Part shown: one piece after another, positions 1-8,675 of the stretch
Layout of the letters: each line of letters begins with the position of its first letter
How positions within the stretch are numbered: position 1 is the first letter of the stretch
Assembly (NCBI GenBank): GCA_018823835.1
Contig: JAHJHT010000002.1
Coordinates: forward strand, 434,001-498,000
Reading direction: 5' to 3'
DNA length: 64,000 bases
Source of the DNA: Alphaproteobacteria bacterium
GTDB lineage: Bacteria > Pseudomonadota > Alphaproteobacteria > Rhizobiales > Rhizobiaceae
The notes under the pieces: generated by a model
The model's input: the letters and a program-made list of their open reading frames with translations, nothing else
Databases searched by the model: none
Told to the model about the DNA's origin: nothing
Program-made: the position numbers and the translations under genes

Positions 1-2
1 TC

Positions 3-161
3 ATCGGCCATGTCGAGGCGGCGCAGCCGCTCTTCGACAAGGCGCAGGTCGAACTCGACGAGGGCTTCATCGAGCTCGGTTCGGCTGCCGGCATTGCCAG
101 CTTCATCGAGAGCTGCCGCAAGCTGCGGCTCTGGGCGCGTGAACCAAAGGTCAAGCTCTAA
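3..161 (+). CDS. C-terminal fragment of an unrecognised protein
   Basis: An open frame runs in from the left edge and ends at TAA 159-161, giving the last 52 residues of a protein whose start lies outside the window. The fragment is helical-looking and ends ...REPKVKL. Its coding nature is supported by the strong terminator that begins 11 bases after the stop. I do not recognise the family, and no motif in the fragment suggests a function. Confidence 0.6.
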   Translation: MGHVEAAQPLFDKAQVELDEGFIELGSAAGIASFIESCRKLRLWAREPKVKL

Positions 162-171
162 GGCACCCCGG

Positions 172-211
172 AAAGGCGCCCGGCGCGGTTTCTGCCGCGC
201 CGGGCGCCTTT
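172..211 (+). terminator. Strong intrinsic terminator
   Basis: A perfect 17-bp stem (172-188 pairing with 195-211) encloses a 6-base loop. The right arm ends in TTT and the left arm starts with AAA, so it could act in both directions. It lies just downstream of the stop codon at 161 and closes the upstream transcription unit. Confidence 0.85.
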
Positions 212-337
212 CGCGTTCCAAAGGATCGGCAAAAAGGCCGCTACAACCCCAGTCATTCCCCTGCCCGCCGGATTCTGCTTCGATGACGGCAATGCGCCAA
301 CTCCTGATGTCAGCAGATCTCTGCAAGGACCAGAACG

Positions 338-1198
338 ATGACCGTCCGCTATCGACTGGGCTGCGACCTTTCCTATCAGGTCATGAGCCCGACCCTCTTC
401 ATCTTCAACATCGAGGTGGCCCGGCTGCCGAGGCACCGCGGCCTTGTCGAGACTCTGACCTTCTCGTCGGAACTCACGCGGCGCAGCCACACGGTGCCGG
501 ACATGCAGAACCGGTATGTCAGCGTCGAGGCCGATGCCGGTCCGCTCGACGTCCACTACGAGGCGGAAGTCACACTGGACGTGCACCGTGCGGATCCCGC
601 GACGGTGCGCGAGACGCCGCTCGGTGACCTACCGCTCGACATCATGCCCTTCCTGCTGCCGTCGCGCTTCGTCTCTTCCGACAGGCTCGCTGCCTTCGCG
701 CAGCGCGAATTCGGGAACGTTCCGCCCGGCCACCAGCGTGTCACCCAGATCTGCAACTGGCTCTACGACAATCTCGACTACCAGCGCGGCTCCTCGGACC
801 AGTTCACCACTGCCGACGAAAGCCTGATCATGCGGGCCGGCGTCTGCCGCGACTTCGCGCATCTCGGCATCGCCTTCTGCCGCGCCCTCAACATCCCGGC
901 GCGCTTTGTCAGTTGCTACGCGCACGGACTCGAGCCCGGCGATTTCCACGCTGTGTTCGAGGCCTATCTCGACGGCCGCTGGTGGCTGTTCGACGGCACA
1001 CGCCAGGCCAATCTCGACGGCCTCATCCGCATCGGCGCCGGCCGCGATGCGGCCGAGATCGCCTTTGCCACGCCGTTCGGCCAGATGGAGGCCGGACCGA
1101 TCAACATCTCGATCGAGCGCGCCGATGGTTCGCCCGAGCCTTCGACGCGCACCACCGACGCGATCTCGACCGAAGAACCGGGGCCAGGCGCCGGCTAG
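338..1198 (+). CDS. Transglutaminase-like family protein (probable cysteine protease)
   Basis: This 286-residue protein has the layout of bacterial transglutaminase-like proteins: an N-terminal beta-rich domain (about residues 1-95) followed by a transglutaminase/protease core. The catalytic triad is visible as Cys170 in GVCRDFAH, His204 in DFHAVFEAYL and Asp219 in LFDGT. There is no signal peptide, so it is probably cytoplasmic. Members of this family in rhizobia are usually annotated as putative cysteine proteases of unknown substrate. The ATG follows an AAGGA-type ribosome site. It stands alone between a terminator and the GntR gene. The fold assignment is firm; the cellular role is unknown. 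Confidence 0.85.
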   Translation: MTVRYRLGCDLSYQVMSPTLFIFNIEVARLPRHRGLVETLTFSSELTRRSHTVPDMQNRYVSVEADAGPLDVHYEAEVTLDVHRADPATVRETPLGDLPLDIMPFLLPSRFVSSDRLAAFAQREFGNVPPGHQRVTQICNWLYDNLDYQRGSSDQFTTADESLIMRAGVCRDFAHLGIAFCRALNIPARFVSCYAHGLEPGDFHAVFEAYLDGRWWLFDGTRQANLDGLIRIGAGRDAAEIAFATPFGQMEAGPINISIERADGSPEPSTRTTDAISTEEPGPGAG

Positions 1199-1236
1199 GC
1201 TTCACTGCCTGGGGGCAACGGCGCTCGTCGCTTGTT

Positions 1237-1246
1237 TGATATATCA
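1237..1246. promoter_or_regulatory. Palindrome upstream of the GntR gene (candidate auto-operator)
   Basis: The perfect 10-bp palindrome TGATATATCA lies 54 bases before the GntR-family start codon, in an AT-rich patch inside otherwise GC-rich DNA. FCD-type GntR proteins commonly bind short AT-rich palindromes and repress themselves. Binding here is inferred. Confidence 0.45.
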
Positions 1247-1299
1247 GCCATCTGTAGTGTCGCACCGGGCCGAACCTTATCCGGCCGGCGACAGGATTA

Positions 1300-1950
1300 A
1301 TGATGCTTAATGACAGGGTGGAGCCGGCCGCGATCAGGGCCTACCGCGAACTCGAGCGGCTGATCGTCACCCTCGAACTTGCACCGGGCAGCACCACCAC
1401 CGAGGGAGCGCTGATCGACCGGCTGGCGCTTGGCCGCACGCCGGTGCGCGAGGCGATCCAGCGGCTGGCCTGGGAAAGCCTGATCGAGATCCGCCCACGC
1501 GCCGGGCTTGCCATCGCGCCCTTGAATGCCGGCGACTGGCTGCGCGTCATCGACGCGCGCGCCGGCGTCGAGATCGTGCTGGCGCGGTCTGCCGCGCGCT
1601 TCGTCACGCTGGAGACGGCGCGGCTCTTCGAGGAGGCGGCGCGGGCCATGCAGCGTGCAACGGCCTCTTCCGACGTGCTGGCCTTCCTCGAGGCCGACAA
1701 GGCACTCGACGAGGCGCTGGCGCTGGCCGCCGACAATGTCTTTGCCGCCCGGCTCGCCGCGCCGCTGCAGACGCACAGCCGCCGCTTCTGGTACCGCTTC
1801 CACCGCGAGACGGGGCTTGCAGTTTCCGCCCGCCACCATGTCGAGCTGATCGAGGCGATCGTTCGCCATGACGAGGAGGCCGCCGGCGAACGTGCCGCAC
1901 AGCTGATGGCCATGCTGCGCAGCAATGCAGAGATGGCTGCGACGCGCTGA
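1300..1950 (+). CDS. GntR-family transcriptional regulator (FCD type)
   Basis: This 216-residue regulator carries an N-terminal winged helix-turn-helix (about residues 10-75, including the typical GRTPVREAIQRL recognition segment) and a C-terminal all-helical FCD ligand domain (about 85-205). The domain contains Asp and His positions that bind a metal and a carboxylate or sugar acid in this family. It is convergent with the TRAP operon and is a possible regulator of it, but no copy of its candidate operator was found in front of that operon. The start is the first of two adjacent ATG codons. Ligand unknown. Confidence 0.88.
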   Translation: MMLNDRVEPAAIRAYRELERLIVTLELAPGSTTTEGALIDRLALGRTPVREAIQRLAWESLIEIRPRAGLAIAPLNAGDWLRVIDARAGVEIVLARSAARFVTLETARLFEEAARAMQRATASSDVLAFLEADKALDEALALAADNVFAARLAAPLQTHSRRFWYRFHRETGLAVSARHHVELIEAIVRHDEEAAGERAAQLMAMLRSNAEMAATR

Positions 1951-1988
1951 CCGCCGGGCGGGGCATTCAGAGACTGCCGCAAACGAAA

Positions 1989-2010
1989 ATGGCGGACCGA
2001 AGCCCGCCAT
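1989..2010 (-). terminator. Intrinsic terminator of the TRAP operon
   Basis: Read on the minus strand, a 7-bp stem (ATGGCGG/CCGCCAT) with an 8-base loop is followed by TTTCGTTT. This is the right geometry to stop minus-strand transcription after the DctP gene. A second, shorter hairpin (CCCGG-CTTG-CCGGG) lies at about 2023-2036. Confidence 0.6.
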
Positions 2011-2054
2011 CCCGATCTTCTACCCGGCTTGCCGGGAGGGTTTCCGCCTGCCGC

Positions 2055-3146
2055 TCAGCGGTAGGGGTAGCCGGCCTTCTTCATCACGCCGGCATAGTCC
2101 TTGAACGCCTGGACCACCTTGGCCGAGCGCGGGCTCGCCGAGGCGATCTCGTCCCAGAAGGCTTCGGAATCGTCGACAACCTTACCCCACTCCTCTGCCG
2201 GGATCGAGGTCAGTTCCATTTTCTCGCCCTCGACGCGCAGCTTGGCCTCGCCGCCCCAGTACCAGACGTCGCGATAGTAGTGCGACTGGTCGACGGTCGA
2301 GCGGTAGAGCTGCTGCAGGTGCGGCGGCACCTTGTTCCAGCTTTCGGTGTTGGCGAAGTAGGAGCCGAACCAGGCGCCGGTGACCGAGTTGGTCAGCGCG
2401 TAGTTGCAGACGTCCGCCCAGCCGACCTCGTAGGCTTCGGTGAAGCCGCACCAGGCGACGCCGTCGAGCTCGCCCGTCTGCATCGCCACCTCGACGTCGT
2501 CCCATGGCACGGTGACCGGGATCAGGCCGTATTTCGACAGGAACTTGCCGGCCGTCGGAACGCCGAAGACGCGCAGTCCGTTCATGTCGGCAAGGCTGCG
2601 GATCGGCTTGTTGACGGTGAAGATGTGAAGCGGGTCCCAGGCGCCCGAAGACAGCCAGGTCACGTTCTCGACCTCGCCATAGGCCTCGGCCCAGATCTCG
2701 TTCAGGCCATAGTAGTTGAACAGCGACGGCACATCGAGGCTGTAGCGCGTGGCGAAGGGGAAGTAGCCGCCGAACACCGAGATATCGACCGGCGAGGCCA
2801 TGGTGGCGTCATCCGACTGCACGGCGTCGATGGTGCCGTTCTGCATGGCGCGGAACAGCTCGGCCGTCGGCACCAGCTGGTCGGCGTAATAGAGCTCGAT
2901 CTCCATCTCGCCATTGGCCGCCGCGTTAAAGGCGTCGATCTGCGGCTTGATGACGTGCGCGCCGAGCGGCGCGCCGGAATAGCTCTGCAGGCGCCACTTG
3001 ATGGGTGCCTGTGCCCGCACGATGGCCGGCGCGGCAAGCGTCGAGCCGGCAAGGGCCGCGCCGCCGAAGCCCGCATTGCGCAGAAAGGTGCGGCGGCTCG
3101 CCAGGATCTTCTCGGATGGTGATTGCGTCTTGTTGTCTTTCGTCAT
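2055..3146 (-). CDS. TRAP transporter substrate-binding protein, DctP family
   Basis: This is the periplasmic receptor of a TRAP importer, 363 residues from the ATG at 3146, which is preceded by GAGGAG; the longer open frame to 3230 lacks this support. The N-terminus carries a twin-arginine signal (SRRTFLRN followed by a hydrophobic stretch ending APAIVRAQ), so it is probably exported folded by Tat. The rest matches the DctP/TAXI-independent family (for example YPASLTK-free, VPWDDVEVAMQTGELDG region near residue 170). It follows the DctQ and DctM genes on the same strand. The substrate, usually an organic or sugar acid, cannot be read from sequence. Confidence 0.88.
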   Translation of the reverse strand: MTKDNKTQSPSEKILASRRTFLRNAGFGGAALAGSTLAAPAIVRAQAPIKWRLQSYSGAPLGAHVIKPQIDAFNAAANGEMEIELYYADQLVPTAELFRAMQNGTIDAVQSDDATMASPVDISVFGGYFPFATRYSLDVPSLFNYYGLNEIWAEAYGEVENVTWLSSGAWDPLHIFTVNKPIRSLADMNGLRVFGVPTAGKFLSKYGLIPVTVPWDDVEVAMQTGELDGVAWCGFTEAYEVGWADVCNYALTNSVTGAWFGSYFANTESWNKVPPHLQQLYRSTVDQSHYYRDVWYWGGEAKLRVEGEKMELTSIPAEEWGKVVDDSEAFWDEIASASPRSAKVVQAFKDYAGVMKKAGYPYR

Positions 3147-3213
3147 CGTCACTTTACTCCTCTGGTGGAAATGGTGTTGCGGCCTCTGCGGGCCGTTGGC
3201 GGCAGTCGGGGGT

Positions 3214-4536
3214 TCAGATCCCCCTGACATGGTGGGGCAGCCAGAGTGCCAGCTGCGGAAAGATCATGACCAGCGCGATGGTCAACGCCATCATCACGAC
3301 GAAGGGCCAGATCGAGCGGTAGATGTCCTTCAGCCCGATCTCTTTTGGCGCCATGGCGCGCATCAGGAACAGGTTATAGCCGAAGGGCGGGGTGATGTAG
3401 GCGATCTGGCAGGTCATGGTGTAGAGCACGCCGAACCACACCAGGTCGAAGCCGAGCAGCTTGACCAGCGGTACGTAGAGCGGCGCCACAATGACCAGCA
3501 TGGCAGTGTCGTCAAGGAACATGCCCATGATGATGAAGGACACCTGCATCATGATGATCACCTGCCAGGGCGACAGGTCCCAGCTGGTGATGAACAGCGA
3601 CTCGATGGCGCGCACGGCACCCAGCCCGTCGAAGATGGCGCCGAAGGCGAGTGCCGCCAGGATCAGCCACAGGAACATGCAGGAGATGGCAAGCGTCTTG
3701 CGCGCCGTCTCGGTGATGAGGTTCCAAGACAGCCGGCCTTTCAGCGCCGCGGCGATGGTCGCCGAGGTGGCGCCGACCGCGGAGCTCTCCACGAGGCTGG
3801 TGATGCCCATGACGAAGAGGCCGGTCATGGTGAAGAAGATGAGGAACGGGATGATGCCGGCGCGCAGCAGCGCCAGCTTCTCGCGCAGCGGCATCTTCAG
3901 TTCCTCATCGGAAACCACCGGCGCGAGTTCCGGGTTGATGCGGCAGCGGATCACCACATAGATGACGAACATGCCCGCCATCAGCAGGCCGGGCACCACG
4001 CCGGCCAGCCAGAGCTGGCTCACCGGCTGGCGCGCGATCATGCCGTAGAGCACCATGACGACGCTCGGCGGCACCAGGATGCCGAGCGAGGAGCCACCCT
4101 GCACGACACCCGATATCAGCACCTTGTCGTAGCCGCGGCGCAGCATCTCGGGCAGCGCGATTGTCGCGCCGATGGCCATGCCCGCGACCGACAGGCCGTT
4201 CATCGCCGAAATGATGACCATCAGGAAGATCGTACCGATGGCCAGCCCGCCGCGCACCCGGCCGAACCAGACATGCAGCATGCGGTAGAGGTCCTCGGCG
4301 ATGCCTGACTCGGCCAGGATGTAGCCCATGTAGATGAACAGGGGCAGCGTCAGCATCGGGAACCAGTTGAACAGCTTGAAGGTCGCGCTGAACGGCATCT
4401 CCACGGCGCCCTGACCGTAAAGCAGCAGCGCCGCGCCAGCCGCGACAAAGCCGATCGCCGCGAAGACGCGCTGCCCGGTCATGAGCAGCACCATCATGGA
4501 TGCGAACATCAGTATGGCGATAAGCTCATAGCTCAT
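3214..4536 (-). CDS. TRAP transporter large permease, DctM family
   Basis: The 440-residue protein is the 12-13-helix membrane channel subunit of a TRAP transporter. Hydrophobic helices run from residue 1 (MSYELIAILMF) to the C-terminus, with the family-typical GGGSSLGILVPPS-like stretch (here QGGSSLGILVPPSVVM) near the middle. The start at 4536 overlaps the stop of the DctQ gene by four bases (ATGA), so the two are translationally coupled. The substrate-binding protein gene follows 67 bases downstream. Sodium- or proton-driven transport is the family mechanism. Confidence 0.92.
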   Translation of the reverse strand: MSYELIAILMFASMMVLLMTGQRVFAAIGFVAAGAALLLYGQGAVEMPFSATFKLFNWFPMLTLPLFIYMGYILAESGIAEDLYRMLHVWFGRVRGGLAIGTIFLMVIISAMNGLSVAGMAIGATIALPEMLRRGYDKVLISGVVQGGSSLGILVPPSVVMVLYGMIARQPVSQLWLAGVVPGLLMAGMFVIYVVIRCRINPELAPVVSDEELKMPLREKLALLRAGIIPFLIFFTMTGLFVMGITSLVESSAVGATSATIAAALKGRLSWNLITETARKTLAISCMFLWLILAALAFGAIFDGLGAVRAIESLFITSWDLSPWQVIIMMQVSFIIMGMFLDDTAMLVIVAPLYVPLVKLLGFDLVWFGVLYTMTCQIAYITPPFGYNLFLMRAMAPKEIGLKDIYRSIWPFVVMMALTIALVMIFPQLALWLPHHVRGI

Positions 4537-5045
4537 GAAAGGTCGGCTCCGCGGAGTGTGGCAATATGCTTGAAGACGAGGGACACACCCTGCAGGAGCA
4601 TGAGAATGAGACAGGCGACCATCAGCGCCTTGATCGGGATCATCGAGGGATTCCACATCGAGAAGCGCCGCTCACCGGTCTCGATGGCGTATTTCAGGCT
4701 GGAGATCGAGCCGATCAGCATGACCGACAGGTAGAACAGCATGCAGCCGATGGTGACCAGGTCCATCTTGGCCCGCCCGCGCGGCGAGAGGCGCTCGTAG
4801 AACAGATCCATGCGGACGTGGGAATCGTCCTTGATGGTCATCGCGCCACCCATGAAATAATAGGCCGCCAGCGTGAACTGGGCGAACTCGATGCACCAGT
4901 GCAGCGGTATGTGGACAACGTTGCGGGTCACCGCGTCGAGCAGCAGTACGCCGACCATGACGAAGATCAGCATCATGGCCAGGTAGCCGACATAGTCGGA
5001 CAGCCGGTCGATTATCCGCACGTAGTGTCTTATCGCGGCTGGCAT
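4533..5045 (-). CDS. TRAP transporter small permease, DctQ family
   Basis: The 170-residue protein has four predicted membrane helices and the DctQ hallmarks: an HWCIEFAQFTLAAYYFMGG segment and a basic cytoplasmic loop. I chose the ATG at 5045, preceded by AGGGG, over a GTG at 5078 that lacks a ribosome site. Its start lies 55 bases after the DeoR-family regulator stop, on the same strand, so regulator and transporter may be one operon. This would link the importer to the divergent polyol oxidation genes. Confidence 0.88.
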   Translation of the reverse strand: MPAAIRHYVRIIDRLSDYVGYLAMMLIFVMVGVLLLDAVTRNVVHIPLHWCIEFAQFTLAAYYFMGGAMTIKDDSHVRMDLFYERLSPRGRAKMDLVTIGCMLFYLSVMLIGSISSLKYAIETGERRFSMWNPSMIPIKALMVACLILMLLQGVSLVFKHIATLRGADLS

Positions 5046-5100
5046 GCTTGCCCCTGGTGCTGTGTCGAGAATAGGCACGAAATCGCAGTGTGGCCGGAAC

Positions 5101-5856
5101 TCATCGGATTGTCACCTCGGCCTCACGCAGCGACGCGGTCAACATTGCGTCCGGCGACGTGTCGCTGATCAGCAGGTCTAGATCGGACAGCGCACAGACC
5201 TGGAAGGCCGCACGGCGGTCGAACTTGGTGGCGTCGGCCACCACGACCACGTTTCGCGCCCGGCCGATCATCGCGCGCGCCATCTGCGCCTCGTCGAAAT
5301 TGGCGTCCATCACGCCCGCCTTGGCGTCGATGGCGGCGACCGTGAGCACCGCGTAGTCGGCCTGGAAGGCCTCGACCTGCCGGATGGCGAGCGGGCCGAC
5401 AGTCTCGGCATTGTCGCTGCTGTAGCCGCCACCGAGCAGGTAGACCGCGTTGTCGCCGCCGGCCGCGCCGAACACCTGCGCGACGCGCAGCGAATTGGTG
5501 ATCACGGTCATGCCGCCGGTCGGCGCCAGTTCCTCGGCGCAGGCCAGCGTCGTGGACCCGGTGTCGATGAACAGCGTGTCGCCGCGCTCGATGACGCCGG
5601 CGAGCTTCACGGCGATCTGCCGCTTGGCCTCGGCGTTCTCGGTCATGCGCTGCTGGAAGCTCGACTCCGACTGCAGGCGCGGCCGCTTGGCGCCGCCATG
5701 CACCTTCTGCACGATGCCGGCCTCGGCCAGCAGGCCGAGGTCGCGACGGATCGTTTCGGTCGACACGTCGAAGCGCACCGCCAGCGCATCGACCGAGACC
5801 TGCCCGTCCCTGTCGATGATCGCGGCGATCTGGCTTTGCCGTTGCTTTGGTTTCAT
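5101..5856 (-). CDS. DeoR-family transcriptional repressor (GlpR-like)
   Basis: The 251-residue protein has an N-terminal DeoR helix-turn-helix (about residues 1-57, VSVDALAVRFDVSTETIRRDL) and a C-terminal phosphosugar-sensing DeoRC domain (DTGSTTLACAEEL, NSLRVA). The ATG at 5856 is preceded by a GGGGGCGGA ribosome site; a longer frame to 5901 is less likely. It is divergent from a flavoprotein dehydrogenase/kinase operon and upstream of the TRAP genes. In the family this layout usually means repression of both until a phosphorylated intermediate accumulates. The effector is probably the FGGY kinase product. Confidence 0.9.
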   Translation of the reverse strand: MKPKQRQSQIAAIIDRDGQVSVDALAVRFDVSTETIRRDLGLLAEAGIVQKVHGGAKRPRLQSESSFQQRMTENAEAKRQIAVKLAGVIERGDTLFIDTGSTTLACAEELAPTGGMTVITNSLRVAQVFGAAGGDNAVYLLGGGYSSDNAETVGPLAIRQVEAFQADYAVLTVAAIDAKAGVMDANFDEAQMARAMIGRARNVVVVADATKFDRRAAFQVCALSDLDLLISDTSPDAMLTASLREAEVTIR

Positions 5857-5931
5857 TCCGCCCCCAAATTGACACGAAACAAGCGGCAGCGCCCAAGTCA
5901 ACAGCTTTTTGTTGGATGCGGCAAAGTTTTG

Positions 5932-5968
5932 TGGTCATTAGTCCGATTTCGTTGACTAATTGGTCATT
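5932..5968. promoter_or_regulatory. Direct and inverted repeats in the DeoR divergent region (candidate operator)
   Basis: Two copies of TGGTCATT (5932-5939 and 5961-5968) flank an inverted repeat ATTAGTC...GACTAAT (5937-5943 and 5954-5960, 10-base spacer). The arrangement lies between the divergent starts at 5856 and 6035, where a DeoR repressor would be expected to bind. Not matched to a known consensus. Confidence 0.5.
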
Positions 5969-5971
5969 CCG

Positions 5972-5987
5972 TGGGCATGACTGCCCA
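5972..5987. promoter_or_regulatory. Perfect TGGGCA-TGAC-TGCCCA palindrome
   Basis: A perfect 6+4+6 inverted repeat lies 47 bases before the start of the flavoprotein gene and just after the other repeats of this divergent region. It could be a second regulator site or a small leader hairpin. No factor can be named. Confidence 0.35.
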
Positions 5988-6034
5988 ATTCACACTCACG
6001 TGGCGGCGAGCCAGGCGGGAGAGTCGCTCAACCG

Positions 6035-7432
6035 ATGTCGCAGGACAGTTCCTCCGAGGTTTTCGACGTTGCCGTGATCGGTGGCGGGGTCATCGGTTGC
6101 GCCGTGGCGCGCAAGTTCGCGCTGGAGGGTGCCCGCGTCGTCATGCTGGAAAAGGCACTCGACATTCTCGACGGCGCCTCCAAGGGTAACAGCGCGATCC
6201 TGCATACCGGCTTCGACGCGCCGCCCGGCTCGCTGGAACTCGCCTGCATCAAAGCCGGTTACGCCGAGTATCTCGACATTCGCGAGCGCCTTAACCTGCC
6301 GCTCGTGCGGGCTGGCGCGCTCGTGCTCGCCTGGACCGAGGAACAGGAAGCGGCCCTGCCCGGACTGATGGAGCAGGCGCGGACCAATGGTATCACCGAC
6401 ATTCAGCCGCTTACGGCGGCCGAGGCGCTGAAGCTCGAGCCCGAGCTTGCCGGCACGCTGCGCGCTGCCTTCCGCGTGCCGCGCGAACATCTCATCGACC
6501 CGTGGTCGGCGCCGCACGCCTATCTGTTGCAGGCGATCGAGAACGGCGCCGTGCTCCGGCGCGATTGCGAGGTTCTGGGCGGCATCTATGACGGCGTCGC
6601 TTGGCGGCTCGAGACAAGCCGTGGCGGCGTGCAGGCGCGCCTCGTCGTCAACGCCGCCGGGCTCTATGGCGATATCGTCGACGAACGGCTGACCGGCCGG
6701 CGCGATTTCCACATCAAGCCGCGCAAGGGCCAGTTCGTCGTCTTCGACAAGACCGCCGCGCGGCTCACCACGCACATCCTGCTGCCGGTCCCGAGCAAGA
6801 CGACCAAGGGCATCGTGGTCTGCCGCACCGCCTACGGCAACCTGCTCGTCGGACCGACTGCCGAAGAGCAGGAGGACCGCAGCGTAGCCGAACTGGTGCC
6901 CGGCGCGCTCGCGGCGCTGCGCCGGCGCGGCGAGGAAATCCTGCCGGCGCTCGCCGGCGAGGAGGTCACCGCTATCTATGCCGGCCTGCGTCCGGCGACC
7001 GAATACAAGGACTACCGGATCCGCGCGCATGAGGGCAAAGCCTACATCACCGTCGGCGGCATCCGCTCGACCGGCCTGAGCTCCGCACTCGGCGTGGCGC
7101 GCTACGTGCAGGCGCTCGCCGTTAAGCTCGGCCTCCCGGCTCAGCCGCTTGCCGAGCCCGTCTGGCCGCGCCTTCCAGCGCTCACCGACGAGGGCCAGCG
7201 CGACTGGCGCGCCGCGGGCAATGCCGGCATCGTCTGCCATTGCGAGCTGGTCACCAGGCGCGAGGTCGAGGCCGCGATGGAAGGCCCCCTGGCGCCGCAA
7301 ACGCTTGCCGGGCTGAAGCGCCGCACCCGCGTCACCATGGGCCGCTGCCAGGGCTTCTACTGCTCGGCCGAGCTTGCCGCGATGACGCGCGACCGGCTTG
7401 CGGTTGCGATGACGGAAACCGCCGATGGCTGA
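6035..7432 (+). CDS. FAD-dependent glycerol-3-phosphate dehydrogenase-like oxidoreductase with BFD iron-sulfur domain
   Basis: The 465-residue protein starts with a DAO-type FAD domain (VIGGGVIG near residues 13-20, LEKALDILDGASKGNSA). It ends in a BFD-like [2Fe-2S] domain with the Cys pattern CHC...C-x4-C (about residues 400-450), as in anaerobic GlpA-type and clostridial GlpO-type enzymes. Expected chemistry is oxidation of a phosphorylated polyol such as glycerol 3-phosphate, with electrons passed to the partner protein. The downstream FAD oxidoreductase overlaps it by 8 bases, and a kinase that could supply its substrate follows. A GGGAGAG ribosome site precedes the ATG. Exact substrate uncertain. 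Confidence 0.82.
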   Translation: MSQDSSSEVFDVAVIGGGVIGCAVARKFALEGARVVMLEKALDILDGASKGNSAILHTGFDAPPGSLELACIKAGYAEYLDIRERLNLPLVRAGALVLAWTEEQEAALPGLMEQARTNGITDIQPLTAAEALKLEPELAGTLRAAFRVPREHLIDPWSAPHAYLLQAIENGAVLRRDCEVLGGIYDGVAWRLETSRGGVQARLVVNAAGLYGDIVDERLTGRRDFHIKPRKGQFVVFDKTAARLTTHILLPVPSKTTKGIVVCRTAYGNLLVGPTAEEQEDRSVAELVPGALAALRRRGEEILPALAGEEVTAIYAGLRPATEYKDYRIRAHEGKAYITVGGIRSTGLSSALGVARYVQALAVKLGLPAQPLAEPVWPRLPALTDEGQRDWRAAGNAGIVCHCELVTRREVEAAMEGPLAPQTLAGLKRRTRVTMGRCQGFYCSAELAAMTRDRLAVAMTETADG

Positions 7433-8675
7433 TTCAACGCCGCAAAGCTGCGACGTCGCCATCGTCGGCGGCGGGCCGGCGGGCCTTGCCGCAGCCGTTG
7501 CGCTGCGCAAGGCAGGCGTCGCATCGGTCGTTGTTCTGGAACGCGAGGCGCAGGCCGGCGGCATACCGCGCCATTGCGGCCACTATCCCTTCGGCATGCG
7601 CGAGTTCAACCGCGTGCTGCGCGGCCCCGATTACGCCGCGCGGCTGGTCGCCCGCGCGCTGAAGTCGGGCGTCGACATCCGCACTTCCGTCACCGTCACC
7701 GCGCTCAACCCCGGCGGCCGGCTCGGCCTGTCGACGCCAGAAGGCGCTGCCGAGCTCGCGGCAAAGCGCGTGCTTCTGTGCACCGGCGTGCGCGAGAAGA
7801 GCCGCGCCGCACGGCTGATCGGTGGCGAAAAGCCCGGCGGCGTCCTGTCCACCGGAGCGCTGCAGGGGCTCGTCTATCTCAATCACCAGAAGCCCTTCTC
7901 GCGTCCCGTCGTGCTCGGCACCGAGCTCGTCTCCTTCTCCGCACTCTTGACCTGCCGGCACATGGGCATCCGCCCGGTCGCCATGGTCGAGCCCGCCAGC
8001 CGCGTCACGGCCCGCTGGCCGACCCGCCTGTTGCCCAAGCTCCTGCGCATTCCGCTTCTCCTCGACACCGGCATTTCCGCAATCCATGGCGGCTCGAAAG
8101 TCACCGGCGTGGACCTCGTCACACCCGACGGCGGCACGCGCCACATCGACTGCGACGGCGTCATCGTTACCGGCGCCTTCCTGCCCGAGGCTTCGCTGCT
8201 CAGGGCCAGCCACCTCGCCGTCGACCCCGCCAGCGGCGGGCCGGACATCGACCAGTTCGGGCGCTGCTCCGACCCGGCCTATTTCGCCGCCGGCAACCTC
8301 TTGCGTGCAGTGGAAACCGCCGGCTGGAGCTGGGCCGAGGGCCGCCGCGCCGGCAACACGATCGCACACGACCTGAAGAGCAGCCTTCCCGAGCCGCGCG
8401 AGGGGCTGCGGCTGGTGATGGCCAGCGACGCGCTGAAATACGCCGTGCCGCAGCGGGTCGCTTATCCGGCGGGCAGCCCGCGTTCGACGACGAAAATCCA
8501 GCTGCGCGTCACGCGCCCGGTTGAGGGGCGGCTCGGCCTGCGCATCGACGGCACCGAGCTGTGGTCTAAGCCGCTCTCGGCCATGCCAGAACGGCGGCTG
8601 ACGGTGCCGGTCTCGATGCTGCCCGATGGCCGGAAGGGTACCGCAGAATTCTTCGTGCGGGAGCAGGCAAAGTGA
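7425..8675 (+). CDS. NAD(P)/FAD-dependent oxidoreductase, partner of the upstream dehydrogenase
   Basis: This 416-residue flavoprotein has two Rossmann segments: an N-terminal FAD-binding VGGGPAGLAAAVAL (about residues 14-27) and a central nucleotide-binding region around 160-180. It resembles the small NADH-oxidase-like or opine-oxidase-type subunits that accompany BFD-containing GlpA/GlpO proteins. The last 80 residues form a beta-rich tail in place of the DUF1667 protein seen in clostridial operons. It overlaps the preceding gene by 8 bases and the following kinase by 4 (GTGA), so the three products are made together. It probably relays electrons from the dehydrogenase. Confidence 0.8.
   Translation: MADSTPQSCDVAIVGGGPAGLAAAVALRKAGVASVVVLEREAQAGGIPRHCGHYPFGMREFNRVLRGPDYAARLVARALKSGVDIRTSVTVTALNPGGRLGLSTPEGAAELAAKRVLLCTGVREKSRAARLIGGEKPGGVLSTGALQGLVYLNHQKPFSRPVVLGTELVSFSALLTCRHMGIRPVAMVEPASRVTARWPTRLLPKLLRIPLLLDTGISAIHGGSKVTGVDLVTPDGGTRHIDCDGVIVTGAFLPEASLLRASHLAVDPASGGPDIDQFGRCSDPAYFAAGNLLRAVETAGWSWAEGRRAGNTIAHDLKSSLPEPREGLRLVMASDALKYAVPQRVAYPAGSPRSTTKIQLRVTRPVEGRLGLRIDGTELWSKPLSAMPERRLTVPVSMLPDGRKGTAEFFVREQAK

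Noticed and set aside
2998..4308. Long open frame (436 codons) on the plus strand opposite the TRAP genes
   Set aside because: It is a mirror of the TRAP coding frames, rich in His, Gln, Arg and Asp with no domain, and lacks a ribosome site. The minus-strand TRAP proteins are clear.
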